Below are positions 33,690 through 46,500 of a stretch of DNA of 64,000 nt, piece after piece (the first letter of the stretch is position 1; every line of letters begins with the position of its first letter). This DNA is from Metarhizium brunneum (lineage: Eukaryota > Ascomycota > Sordariomycetes > Hypocreales > Clavicipitaceae). Position numbers and translations under genes: made by a program. Location: positions 1,178,001 to 1,242,000 of the forward strand of contig NC_089427.1 of NCBI RefSeq assembly GCF_013426205.1, given 5' to 3'. The notes under the pieces are model-generated. The model saw only the letters and a list, made by a program, of their open reading frames with translations, did not search any database and was not told the origin of the DNA.

Positions 33690-36600
33690 GGTGACGAACC
33701 GAGGGGGGCTGCGGACGAGTCGATGGTGGTTGGCTGGTGGTTGTTTAGGTGATGGTGTTTTCGATATCCGGGGCGAGAGGAATTAACGATGCTGGAGTGG
33801 TTGGCGGGGATGCAGAAGTTGATGCCCTGGCGTAGGATGAGGATTGGAGGAAGCAAGTTTTTAAACGTGACAGCGTGTATGATGCAATGCTGAGACGAAA
33901 GGGCCACTTCCGTGCCGATCGAAATGGAAGTGCGTTTCAAGTGCCGGCGCAGAGGGGAAAAGCAGGGACCAGCGGTTCATGGGTCCGAAATTCAGGATTG
34001 TTTCTTGGATTTGTGGCCTTCTTCACGCTGCCTTGCATCATTTGCCTCCACGTGCTGCATTAAGCGAGCTGCCTCCCGGAAAATCAAGCGCTAGCAAGGA
34101 CATTTTATGGCGTCTGGTCCCATTTGATGGCCGTGATTGTCGTCATGTACCTTGGACCTGGGAGCATGACGACAACAGCTGTGGCTGGTGGGGCGCTGAT
34201 GTCGTCAAATGGAGGGGGAATCAGCAGTCTGTGGACATGTCATTGGTTTGTGGCGCCGTCTGCCATAGCCACAGCCACAGCCACAGCCATGTTGGGTGTT
34301 GGTCAGAATTAGCTCAGATGGGGGTTAGGTAGTGGTGGTAGTTGACAATGAGTTGGATAATGACGTGGCGGGAATTGTTGTAGTTGAGATTGGGTTCGAG
34401 AATTCTTTAAAGAGGTGCAAAGACAATTTTTGTCTTGGATATTAGCATCTATCCTGGTATGGCTATAAATATCTTGCAATTGTGCCAGCCAAGACTGAGA
34501 CAACGGCATTGCCCGCGGTGGGACACGTGAAACAAGTTGATTTACACGGCCATTGTTGGTAAGACGGATGCGAACTTGAACTCGTCAACGCAAAGCAGAC
34601 GATGAGTCGGTTCGACATCTTCAGCGTTCCATGAAACGATAGATAACAGTGCCTGATTCACTTGGAGCTGTGAATAACTATTGAGAAGCATTGGCATTAT
34701 GCACAGCACGCAGGACTTCTCCGAGCCACACTGGGCCGTTTCCCTCCATTGGGTACGCCACCCGATTGTCAATTACGAGCATAGGCAACCGCACACGCGA
34801 ACGTAATCCATATGCTGGTAGGTATCAATGACTGAACAAGCCAAATATTTGAGCCCACCGACGCACTATTGGCAAGAATAAAGGGGAAAAAAGAAAAAAA
34901 AAGTCAAAGAGTCCAAAAGGTAACAGTGCGGGTGAGATTGCCTGGCCGGTAATATCAAATCAGCATCAGCTTGCTGGTCGTGAGACATTCGCCAGACGGG
35001 AATCAAGACACGGAGAGGCAAGCTCGGTAGGACATAGGTCGATATAATCCAAAAATAACATGACTATCGACTCACAATGCATCCGAGTACAGCCTCGTCG
35101 CCAACGTTCCATTGTTCCCGGGTAGAAAGTCTTCATTATTGCCAATGATGCGGCAATTGCATCGTGGCCTGGCCACCTGAGAAAATCTAGATTCAGCAAT
35201 TTCCAATGTTTGCGAAAAAAAAAAGCATCCATAACGGAAGCGGACCGGTGCGCAAAGATCCCTTCAACCCTTGTACCTCTCGAGTATACAGTAGAACGGG
35301 TCAACTTGCCGTTCAATGCCCTTGACCTGCGCCATGCAGGTGAGAGTAAACATGTGTCCGCGGAGAGGAGAAGGTAGGGGCGTGATTCTTCCGTTTCCAT
35401 GCACCATGCAATCTCGGCAGGCTATGCCTGTGCCATTTCCAAGTTCCCCAGCAGACTCTGTGCAGACATCGGCGCTGATGAAGTCCAGAACGGGCAGAGT
35501 AGCATCCAGGCACCCATTCCAGAAGCTGATGTCGACAATGGGCAGGGCCTAAATGGGGTTCGTTAACACGGGGAGCCGCTTTTGGCCCCCAAGCTGAGGG
35601 CCTACATGCATATTGTTGTATGTACATCTCACCTGGCTCCGCGATGCCAAATGGGCTGTCAACGATTGGTCTAGTCGTCGGCCAATCTTGCACCGCCAGC
35701 TGAGACGCCACACCGGTTGTTGCGTACGATAATTAAGAACGCCGTGGCGACGTTTATCTGCTGGAGCCGAGAGCTGGTCAGGAATCAGGATTCTCGGCCA
35801 CAAGATGTCAGGTTCAGGCCTGCCAGGGGCGAGAAGCGGGGTGAAAAGCAACGAGTGAATAATAATCGGGCAGGAGCCACCCGCCAGTTCAGGGGTGGCG
35901 GCGTTGATGTGAGATGGACATGTGGGCGCACAGAAAGACAGAAGCCGCCAGGCCGTCAACGACCGAACTCCGCACCGGGTAGTAGTACTACCAGACAGTC
36001 CACCAACCTTGGTCGACGCCACAACACCAGCCAAGCACCGTCGTTTATCGTCATATGATGTTACGCGACTCACTCCTGTCGGTAGCAACGTCAGCTCGTC
36101 TCCGAGGACGAGAAATCCCAACCGTAGGAGTGTCCCTCGGCCGCTGAATGGCAACATGTATGTTCTACCTTGCCTGTGCTCTCCCACCTTCCTCTAGGCA
36201 CGTGACAACTTGTAATCTTGCCTAGGTAGGCTTTCATGATCATCGGAATAGTAAACACGGACTCTAATACGGAGTAAGGAATTCGGAGCAGTGCGCTAGA
36301 AGACCGGATCAAAAGCCGGAACCTCGCAGGCACACAGGCTCAGCGCCCACGTTGCATCGAACCACGCCAAAATCGTGGCAAGTGGGTGGATCGGGTTGGT
36401 GGAATTGGACGAGCAAGGGAAGACGAACAAGGGCCGTCGTGCGCACCATCAGATTTGTTCTTTGTTCAACGTCTCGCACGTTTTGCTCTCTGCGGAGAAT
36501 ATTGTGTTGTACCATGTCAGTACCGTGACCTGGCTCTGCATTCTCATGGGTAGCACAATCCGTACACCATTGGCTAACAACTCTGATCCAGCAGACGCCT

Positions 36601-37813
36601 TTTATCCCATGGTGCACACCTGCAACTGCATCTAGGAAGCGGTGATAATATGGACAAAGCAACAGAACCCCATGCCAAGTCCGTACGCAGCCCACCTGCG
36701 TTAACATGGTGTTGCTGATTTCCATGCAGCTTGCAGGACACAGCAGCGCCAAGCCAGTCAACTGCAAGCGAAGGCACGCAGCATCAACGTCTATATTATG
36801 TGGATGCAATATCTTGGGAGGCACAGACTGGCAGTATCATCAGGCGTGGTTCGGCGTGATCCAGCACGGCCGTATGTAGTGCGTGGGCCTAGACAAATCA
36901 TAAACGGTCTGTATCCAATGTATTGGCATCCACGACGACTCGATGGCATCCATCCGCTTCCTGGAAAACGGTGAGGAACAACCTCTGATAATTTCTTACC
37001 CCTACAGGGCGAGCCTACTGAGGTTGTACAGTCATCGGTTAGCTACCCAGGTGCTCTCTTGTCTGTCTAGCTGGGCTGACCACGTCGTGGAACTGCAGCC
37101 CGAGACGAATACATGACCATGGAAGCAGCAGGGATATTCGGGACTGCGGCTGAGCGGCGGCGAATGGTAAATTGGATAATCCGGCACAGGACGCCACGAC
37201 CCCTGGGCGACTAATGCAAACGCCGCCAAAAATACGAGGCCCATTCCAACCAGACTAGGCTGCGTTTGAGAAATGGCACATCGCCAATTGGTACAACCTG
37301 CCTCCACTCTTGGGACGCTTGTTTATTCCGCGAGGCATGCAGGGCGCCTTGTCGTTTCTTGTGAGAGCTTGCAGTTCTCAGGCTTGGGTGAGCGCCTGGA
37401 CCGCGCCGCCATGGCCCGTGGCTCCATGACCGATTTCCAATATGCATTGCATAGAGACATCGGGCAATGCCCGGCCGCTTTTTCGTACTCCTTGAGTCCT
37501 CCATGCTTTAATGCGTGTTCAGCTTTTCTTTTTGTGCTGTGTTTTTGGAAGTTCATAAATCTCCTGCGTCCTCGCCTTCCGGTCATGTTTTGAAGACCGC
37601 TGTCCTTCGTTTGTAGACGCTCAGCGACATTGTTGGGGTTGGTCATCACCTTTGCTTTTGCCCTTTTGCTTTCGCCGTGGCCACCAGTTTCTGTGATCCT
37701 ACGGAGTAGAGGCCGCGGAATCGCGAGCTTTGGCCAACGGGAAACAGTCCTCTCTTATCGGATTGCGGAATTGATACTTCAAAGTCCTCGATAATCTCCA
37801 AGAACGCATCAAA
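33690..37813. other. Long intergenic region
   Basis: About 4.1 kb between two divergent genes. Open frames up to about 200 codons on the minus strand (35549-36187, 36309-36824) show no family resemblance, and the former lacks a good ATG. It contains a CCACAG repeat at about 34268-34289, full TACGGAGTA motifs at 36268-36276 and 37700-37708 (the latter about 105 bases before the peroxidase start), and CCTAGGTA at 36221-36228. Confidence 0.5.
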
Positions 37814-40608
37814 ATGAAGACCTCCCTTGTGTTGCTAGGCCTTCTCAGCCTGGCTGGCCCAGCCTTGGCTGATCCGACCTGGCCCTCCAGCATCGACGAA
37901 TTGGAGGAGATCATGTATCAAATCAACTCTTTCCGGGCTCGCAAATTTGCTGATACTGTCAACCCATGCACCAACGAAGCCTCGGGTCCCGGTCGCCGCA
38001 ATGCTGCAGAGTGGCTACGATCCGCCTTCCACGACATGTCAACGGCCAACACCTTCTTCAAGACTGGTGGTCTTGATGGTTCCCTGCAGTATGAGTTGGA
38101 CAATGGTGAGAATACAGGTCCAGGCCACAGAACGACCATGAATTTCATGGGACCTTATGTCACTCGCCGTTCTAGTCTCTCCGACTTGATTGCCATGGGG
38201 GTCTATATGTCTGTTCGTTCATGCGGCGGCCCAATCATTCCCATTCGCGCTGGACGTATAGATGCTGCCGCTGCCGGTGCCTTGGGTGTTCCCCAGCCTC
38301 AGAACTCGGCAACCATGTTCCAACAGCAGTTTGAACGCATGGGTTTCAGCACTGAGGAAATGATTCAGGCTACGGCCTGCGGCCACACTCTTGGTGGCGT
38401 TCATCAAGACGAATTTCCTGATCTCATGCCAGCTACTGGTGTAGTCAGTGGCAATGTAGCACTCGATTCTACTGATGCCGTCTTTGACAACAAGGTTGTT
38501 ACTGAATACCTCTCTGGAAACACCTCCAACATGCTCGTCGTCGGCCCCTCGGTCAAGATTAACAAGAACTCGGACTTCAAGGTTTTCAATGTGGACGGAA
38601 ACAAGACCATGGAGACTTTGACTGACGCCAACAATTTCAAGGCCGTCTGCCAAAAGGTCCTTCAAAAGATGATCGAGGTGGTTCCTCCAACCGTCACCCT
38701 TACCGACCCAATTGTCCCCTACACCGTCAAGCCTGTCAACCTGCAGCTTAGTCTGACTAACGGCGGCACTGGTCTTCAATTTACCGGGTTCATTCGTGTC
38801 AAGGTCACTGATCTCCCAAAGGACAGCATCAAGAACGTGGTCATCACTTACAAGGACCGCAAGGGCAATGCAAACTGCGGTGCGAGCTCTTGCACCATCA
38901 CGGCCACTGTTCAGGGAGTTGCGCAAGGCTTCGACGACAACTTTAACTTTTACCCCATCGAGGCCGTCATTCCTGCTGCGTCGGGTATCTCGTCCTTCAC
39001 AGTCACCGTGAACAATGCCGACGGAACGAGCAAAGCCTACGACAACAACGGCAACGGCTATCCTCTTCAGGATGATATCTTGTTCCAGGCCCCTCAGAGC
39101 TGTGTCACTGGCAGCTCTGGCGCCCTTACCGTTGTCGCTGCTGTTCGCAATGATGTTGCCAGCAATGGTGCCCAGGCTAGCATTACCTACAAAACGCCGC
39201 AGACCAACAGTCCCGTCGCCCTCTTGAACAATGCCACTGTCCCTCTTCAGAAAGGCGCCTGTCTTGGCAAGTATACCCTTTTCTCGGGCCAGTACACCAT
39301 TCCCGGTGGCATGCCTTACCAGTCTCGGGTTGATGTTATTTCTGGAAGCAAAGCCGACACCTTTAAGGCTATCACCGATATTGGCGGAACTTGCACCGCC
39401 TTTCCCAACCCTGGAGCCTGTGATGCTGTTGACCCTCCAGTTAACTCGACCACCACGACGACAACTCCCGGTTCTACGGCCACGACCACAACCACAACTT
39501 CTATAGTGGCGCCCGTCACTCCTACCCACCGTGCCACTGTTGCCGGCTATACTCACGTCTCCTGCTGGAGCGAGGGTGTCGGCGTCCGAGCGCTGGCTGG
39601 CACCTCTTTCGCCAACGACACCATGACCCTTGAGAAGTGCGCCGACTACTGCAAAGCTTATGTATACTGGGGTACCGAGTATGGTCGCGAATGTAAGCCT
39701 CCAACCTAGAAAGCTCATCTCGTTTTGGCCTTGACAATTTATTGGAATGCAAGCATCTAACTGAGGAATTAGGCTACTGCGGAAACGCTCTTGACAAGAC
39801 TAGCGCGGCTGCTGCCCTAACTGAATGCAACATGGCCTGCGGCGGTGACCCCAGCGCGTACTGCGGCGCCGGCAACCGTCTCGAGCTGTACTCGACGACG
39901 AGCGCACCCGTCACGCCGACTCCTACTGCCACTCTCAGTCACAAGCCCACTGTGGCCCCGTACACTATGGTCGGCTGTTGGAGCGAGGGCAACGGTGTCA
40001 GGGCTCTTGGACAAGCGGCCACTACCAGTGACAAGATGACCAATGAAGCTTGTGCTACCTTCTGCAAGTCTTTCAAGTATTTCGGCACCGAATACGGCAG
40101 TGAATGTTACTGCGGCAGCTTCCTCGCCGATAGCAGCAAGACGGCGCCTATTGGGGAATGCAACATGCCTTGCTCTGGTGATCAGTACGAGTACTGTGGT
40201 GCCAGCAGCCGCTTGGAGCTCTACCAGAACCCCAACATCACCACTGGTAACCCTGAGCAGCCTGCAGCTGTTGGCGACTATGTCTTCGCCGGATGCCAAA
40301 CTGAGGGCAACAACACGAGAGCTCTGGCCGGCCCGACGCTGCCGCAGAATAACATGACCAATGAAGTGTGTGCCACGTTTTGCAATAGCAATGGCAATAA
40401 CTTCACGTACTTTGGTACCGAGTATGGCCGAGAGTGCTACTGCGGTAACGCTCTTGACATTTCCTCGGCTGTTGCCCCCGCTGGCGATTGCAAAATGCTC
40501 TGCGGTGGTAGTGACACGGAGTACTGCGGTGCTAGCAACAGGCTGTCTGTTTATAAGAAGAAGCAGATTCCCGCCACGACACAGAAGCGGAGACGCAACT
40601 ACTTGTAA
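37814..40608 (+). CDS. Secreted heme peroxidase with three C-terminal WSC domains
   Basis: Two exons, 37814-39692 and 39773-40608, give 904 residues; the intron (GTAAGC...TTAG) splits a Cys codon inside the first WSC domain and restores GRECYCGNALD. Residues 1-19 are a clear signal peptide (MKTSLVLLGLLSLAGPALA). The peroxidase domain follows with distal Arg69 and His73 (WLRSAFHD) and a proximal-type His191 (ATACGHTLGGVH). After a region of about 350 residues with beta-rich, repeat-free sequence comes a Thr-rich, probably O-glycosylated linker (about 548-562). Three WSC domains follow, each with the SEG/TEG...RAL and YFGTEYGRECYCG patterns and regular cysteines. WSC domains bind sugars in cell walls, so the enzyme probably oxidises substrates while attached to a wall. 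It resembles the hybrid-B group of fungal peroxidases; that subgroup is inference. Substrate unknown. Confidence 0.9.
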
Positions 40609-42467
40609 TGTGCATGTGGTTAGGAGATGGCGTCGTATGTAAAACCAGGCATATTTATGATGGCGTGAATTTGAGCTACATTTAAAGCAGAATATATGAA
40701 GTGATTCATAGTCAAGGGCTTTTTTTCTCCTGCAATCCGATATTAGTGATGCACGGCCAGGCTTTCAGTTGAATGGTTCCTTCCCGGGTCCACGCAGCAG
40801 TACAGAACAAGAATAGTTGATATATTGTAAACAAGTCAGTCTACCATCCTGCGGGACAATGCGCTGACGCTCTGTAATGGGAGTAATGGCGCTTCTTTCC
40901 CCCGCAGGTGAACCTGGCCGCCTGGTAGTACACTGTAGTTACGTACGTATTATGCAAGGCCGGAGATGGACTGCCCGGGTAACGGACCCGAAATGGAGAC
41001 GTATCGGCACCGGGAGCCAAGTGACGCCCGAGTCCTGACGTCTCAAAAAGGTGAGTGAGTGAGTTCATGAGAAAATATGGGTACGTATGTCCAGTGTAAA
41101 TTCATGCACCACCTTTGTCCTGCGCGTCAGCTTAGAGGATGGACTAGTTGCTGGGGCTGGTTGCTGGCCATCAGAGCGATGGGTGGGCGCTGCCGGATTA
41201 TGAGGAGTTGAAGTGAGTGAGGTTGGTGAGACGGGATGGCTGGGTGGGCATGTGCTGGCCCGCGGTGGTTCACATGGCGTTTTGGCAAATGATACCTCTC
41301 TTGATATTATGATTTTTGTTCTCGACACAACTTCAATTGGTTATTCGCAGCCATATTGCAGCGGCGTTTGAGATGGTGCGCGTGGAGGCATATCGCACAT
41401 GTTGTACATACCAACACGTCCTGTATCTACTACTAGCGCCATATCTCCGCGTTCGCAAATAGACTGTATTCAAGAACTCAGTCGTCATATGCATCCCTTG
41501 CCTCGTTGTCCGTATCCCACCAGGCACTCACCAATGCCAGAACCAACCTGGCACTGCCGCCAAGCATACGACATCATAGCCACGCTTACCCACAGGGCAA
41601 GGTACTCCGTAGAAGATCTAACGATGAAGTAATATTGCAGGTACAGCCTTGGCAAGCAAGTCCACTGCGGCACGTCAGGTTGCCGGATTTGCATAAACGG
41701 GAGCCACTTTCAGTTTCGTTGTCTCACAGAGTACGGAGCGCGTGCATTTCCCATCCTGCCATTGTAAAAGCGAAGAAAAGGCAGGAATGTCGATAAATGA
41801 CCCAAAATAAGAAAAAGAAAAAGAAAAATCAAGCTCCTGCAAATATAATTCCACATGGCCTTGGAATTTCCCATCTTTCAATTCATCTATTCCACGCCGT
41901 CGCACCTTCCCTCCACTCAGCAAAGATGGCCCGTGCCCCTCAGTCCTTGACCCCTCGCGACAGTCCCGCTACATGTGTGGGCCCCCAAAACGTCAACGAT
42001 CCAGACGTCACCAGCAAGTACACCCCACAAACGCCAATGACGTCAACTGGTAGCTACCCCCAAGCTCTCGTCTTCCCACCCGCAGAGGAAGCTCTCGAAT
42101 CGTCATACCAAGTAACGCCATTCTGAAATCCCGCGAGTGCAGAAAACGACAGCTGCCACTTCGGCATCCGGGCAAACTTTATTAAGCCCGTCCTCTCGCA
42201 CCTTTTCCATCCTTCCTTCTCCCCCTTCTCCCCAAGTTTCCCGTTTTCCATCGTTCCATCAAACACCAAAACAACAAACTTTCAAAAAGTTGACTCCATC
42301 GTGTCAACACTCCATCAACAACACCTTCTTCCTTGAAGTAATTTGGAAAAAGAAACACACTCACAAACACGCAGAGCTCATCCAGCACCGCAGCTCACGC
42401 GACACCAACCCCGCACCTGCCCAAGCTCACAAAGTTTCTCTAAAATCCCCCCCTCCAAAGAAATAAA
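40609..42467. other. Intergenic region between the peroxidase and RTC3 genes
   Basis: 1.86 kb. A full TACTCCGTA motif lies at 41603-41611 and a partial one at 41731. A small open frame with a good start context is listed separately (41926-42126). The 300 bases before 42468 are rich in C, T and A with few G, as in a long fungal leader, so that small frame may be in the RTC3 leader. Confidence 0.5.
41926..42126 (+). CDS. Possible 66-residue small protein or upstream frame of RTC3
   Basis: ATG in the context CAAAGATGG opens a 66-residue frame (MARAPQSLTPRDS...YQVTPF). The sequence is Pro/Ser/Thr-rich without helices or a signal peptide. It ends 341 bases before the RTC3 start. Family unknown. 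It may be a real small gene, a regulatory upstream frame of RTC3, or chance. Confidence 0.22.
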   Translation: MARAPQSLTPRDSPATCVGPQNVNDPDVTSKYTPQTPMTSTGSYPQALVFPPAEEALESSYQVTPF

Positions 42468-42990
42468 ATGACTCGAGGCGAGAGCACGCAGACCAAGATC
42501 CACTACAAGGGCGACGACGACGACTTCCTCGTCTTCGTCGAGGACGTAGATCAGTACAAGCAGTGGCTGAAGGGCGACACGTCCATCCCCCTGGCCCAAT
42601 TCGTGTCGTCGTTCAAAATCTTCCTTACACACAGGTACACACACACACTCACACATTCTTCCCATTCCCGCCCCTCTGGCAGACCACCAAGATCCCCGAG
42701 CGTCGAGGAGCCGCCTACTGACAGGCCGTTTTGTAGACAAGGCGCCCAGGGCACGTACGACGCGGCGCCCAAGAACGTGCTGTACTCGGAGTTCGGCACC
42801 GACGACGACGACGAGGTCATCAAGAAGATTCTCAAAGGCGGTTCCATGCAGACCATGGAGGTATGTCCCTCGGTCCCCTCCTCCTTTTTCCTTGGTCCGC
42901 GGTATGAGCAGCCACTGACTACTTACGTGAAAGATGCCCGGCCGACAGGGTGTTACCAACGAGAGCATGAGCTCCATGAAGACTCACTGA
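42468..42990 (+). CDS. rtc3: RTC3-type SBDS-domain protein
   Basis: Three exons, 42468-42634, 42737-42860 and 42934-42990, encode 115 residues. Splice sites are GTACAC...TGTAG and GTATGT...GAAAG, giving FLTHRQGAQGTYDAAP and TMEMPGRQGV. The whole protein is one SBDS N-terminal-like domain (IHYKGDDDDFLVFVEDVDQYKQWL, FGTDDDDEVIKKILKGG), as in yeast Rtc3/Hgc1-type proteins and unlike the three-domain ribosome factor Sdo1. Yeast Rtc3 is a small abundant stress-linked protein suggested to bind RNA. The length matches (yeast about 111). An alternative acceptor at the CAG before 42959 would give a shorter C terminus. The C-terminal end (NESMSSMKTH) fits the family. Confidence 0.88.
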
Positions 42991-43542
42991 GCGTATTCAT
43001 TTAGGCAGGCGTTGTTATGAGCTACGGAAGCATGGAATCATCTTCACTTTTTTTTGTTACCCGCCTCTTGTCCCGCTGGCACTGGTGCGAATTGTACTTT
43101 TAGAAAAGATAAAAAAAATGAAATAGCTGTTGGGGGCTTGTGCCGGTTGTCCATCTATGGCTTGTCTGATATCAATGCCATCTGCACTTGGCAACTTTAA
43201 TATATTGAGTGTGCCTACATATGATTGCCCCTCGGTGGCTGTGAATATGGGTTGTGCTATACTTTTCGTGACCTTTGATGCCGCCCTTTACGGGAACCTG
43301 AGCACAACTTGAAGTGCACCAATGTGCTTCTCATCCAAGCAGTAATAGTTTAAACGTGTAAAAAGGACTGCCAGCACAATTCACATCTACCACGAGTAAT
43401 TCTCTAATTATTCTTTATCATTACGTATTATCTATGCTTTGCGAGACGATATTTCCCAATCTGAATATCTCGTTACACCATATGTACTTGTGAATACTGC
43501 ATACCACTGTTCGCTTACCGCCCGTGTCTCCCTCCTCTTAGT
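42991..43542. other. Convergent 3' region before the NLR gene
   Basis: 552 bases of AT-rich DNA (around 43340-43450) between two facing genes. No gene is supported. Confidence 0.5.
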
Positions 43543-46500
43543 CTATGCAGAATAGGTATCAGGTCTCTTGGGAAAATAAAAATAGAGAAATGTTACCTTG
43601 CCTGACGCGTGCCCCAAAATCACAATGTCTTCACAGACAGCCAACACATTCGATGTATAGCTGGTCGGCAGCAACGCCAAAACACCACGTCCCTCGATCC
43701 ACACGTCGCCCAGCCTCGCTTCAGACTCCATACCAGGGAATGCTACCGGCTTGTACACAAAAAGCGTATTGTCTGGCGTCTTCTTGTTCAGCCATGTCTG
43801 CCCAGACGCGCTGCTCGGCACGGAGCCCGCAGTCGTCACGATAGTCTCCCCATCAGCGGCGAATGCCATGTCAGAAAAGGTTTCTTGCTGGCTAAGCACC
43901 TGCCGTCTCGAGTTGGATGCCTTGTCCAGCGCGTAGATGCAGCCATTGACAGACCCCATCATGACCGTCGAGTCGTCTGGGGAAAAGGCGAGCGCCATGG
44001 GGCAGTCGGCTTCCTCCGCATCAAACGCATGCACTTGGTTTCCAGTCTCGGTATCCCACAAAGCGATGGCGCCATCCTTGTTGACAGAAGCCAGCGTCTT
44101 ACTGTCGTTGGAGAAGGCAATACATGACTGTGATTCGCTTTGGCCCCTGATCGGCACACTCGAACCCGTCTCAACCGCCCAGAGCCTGACCGTCTTATCC
44201 TCGGAGAATGAAGCAATCATCTTGCCGTCTGGAGAGAATGCAACGCACTTGACAGCTGCAGTGTGCCCCTGCCAAGTTTGGCGAGCTTCACCTGTTTTCA
44301 GATCCCATACCCGGACGGCCTTATCGCCCGAAGCCGACGCCAAAGATTGCCCGTCTGGTGAAAAGGCGACAGAGTGGACGGCGTCCTTATGGCCGCAGAG
44401 TCGTTGCAAGCACTCGCCGCTTTCAATATCCCATATGCGAATGTCTTTGTCGTGGGAGGCTGTTGCCACGACAGTCTTATCAGGAGAAACGACCACGTCC
44501 GTCACCCGGCTATGGTGACTTTGTGCTTCCTCCTGCTGACTCCAGTCCTTAATGTCCAGCAGACGAGTTGTATCCTCCAAGCCACCCATTGCTATGGTTT
44601 TGAGATCTGGGGACAATGCAATCGTCGGCCAGTTGTTCCATCCAGGGCTGAAGCTTCTCGCACAGATGCCGCTCTCAATGTCCCACAGGCAGATGGTGCC
44701 ATCAGTGGAGACTGACCCGAGCGTCTTACTGTCACTCGAGAATGTGAAGTCGCGGAATGCCTCGTCATGGCGCTTCAGCACTCGAGCGCTGTCTCCCGAA
44801 CCGGTGGACACGTCCCAGATACCAATCAAGTTTTGCAGCAACGAAACAGCCAAAGTCTTGTTGTTTGGTGATAAAGCAATGATGCTCTTAGCCTCGCCCT
44901 TTGCCGCGAATACCTGCTCAAACTTGTCCGTCTCTGCATCCCACACATGAACTGTGGCATCCCTAAGAACCATCACAACGCCTTTGCTGTCGGATTGGAA
45001 GTTGGCACAGGCAATTTTACGCTTCTCGGGATGTACGAGGGTCCGGATCTGTGTTTTTGTTTCCACGTCACAAATGTGCAAAGTATCACCATACACCGCC
45101 ATGACGGATTTGGAGTCGGGAGAGAAGCTAAGTTCTTCGGCCACACCTGTCGAGTCGGGGAGGAAAATTGTGCAGATGGGTATCCATGTTTCAACCTTCC
45201 ACACCGTGAGCGAGCCCTCAGTACCTGTTGAAAAGAGGCTTCCGTCTTCAGAAAAGGCCACTGCGGTGACTGCGCCATAGCGGCCATCAAGGGTCCGCGT
45301 GTTGGAGTCCCCGGTCTGCTGCGTGGTGACCATGTTTCGAATGAAAGGAAGCCGCTCATCCCATCCAAAGACTCGAACACTGCTTTCAGGTTGAGTAAAT
45401 AGTAAGGCCGTGCCGTAGGTCTGCAAGGCTGCCGCTTTGATGGTGGATTTGTGACTGATGAGAAATCTCTCGGCGTCTTTGAGAAACTGCCTTAACGGCG
45501 CTGAAGATTCAAAGCGAGGCTGTGCTGCGAGCAGGCGAATAGCTTTCAACCCTTCGGACAGGCTTCCGAGAAGTGACAGACTTTCAATCCAGCGAAGAAA
45601 GAATTTCTTCAAAAATTCCAGGACCCTCTCAGATGTCACGAGCTCTGCAGAAGTCTCCGACCTGCCGGCATTAACCAAATGGTGCATCCAGAATGTCGCA
45701 GAGTAGGCAACACCAGCCAAAGGATCGTTATCAGAACCGTTGATTGCATCACCTAGGAGCCTCGGGAAGTACCCATTTCCAGGCAAATGGTACATGTTGT
45801 GCTTCAGGGTGTGTTGCATCTCTATAAGTGACCTACTAGCAATATCCTGATGGCTCAGCACAACATCCCCTTGCTCCAGCAACTTGCCATATTTCTGGCA
45901 CAAGTATTCTCGGACAGATTCATGGGTCAAAGAGACCACTCTGCCCGTCATGCTGAGAAGAGAGCCGCAGACCTTTACGATATCTAGAGGTTTAATGGGA
46001 GAACCAAGCCCGGCCACCACCCCCAGCTCCTTCAGAGTGAGCGGTCGATATGCAAGATATACAGCCGTGATAACGTTTTTGCACCGGATCCTTTTCAGGC
46101 CATGATGCTCTTCAATCTTAGCCATCAGGTAACTGTACAAGTCTGGCAACCCGGAGGGCAGCTTCTTGATTGTCTCAATAGCCTCCTTCCCATCAACACC
46201 TTGAAGTTCTCTGAATGCCAACGCCGCCCAGAGAAAGGTATTTGCAGCTCTGTCACATATTTCATTAGACAGTTCCACGAGAGTGGCCTCGTCATCGTAT
46301 CCAGGGTTCTCTTTCAACCCTGACAGTTTGTAAGTGATGTATGCATGAACCGGCCCTTCCAATCTTTGTGCATCCAACTCAACCAGAGCCTCATCCACAT
46401 CTGGTTTCATCAAGTCAAGTTCTGGTCTGCTAGAAATCAACCATTTGACCTTGTGCGAAATACTAAGAGACTTGTAAATCAGTTGAATTAAATCTTCTTT

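Noticed and set aside
35549..36187. A 212-codon frame on the minus strand
   Set aside because: It opens with a non-ATG codon, has no family resemblance, and its composition is unlike the real genes here.
36309..36824. A 171-codon minus-strand frame
   Set aside because: No domain, no splice context and no conserved motif; it lies in a long intergenic region with several similar chance frames.
38219..39718. A 499-codon open frame on the strand opposite the peroxidase
   Set aside because: It is antisense to a well-supported gene, has no family signature, and long antisense frames arise from codon bias in such genes.
42378..42977. A 199-codon frame opposite the rtc3 gene
   Set aside because: It is antisense to a three-exon gene that matches a known family.
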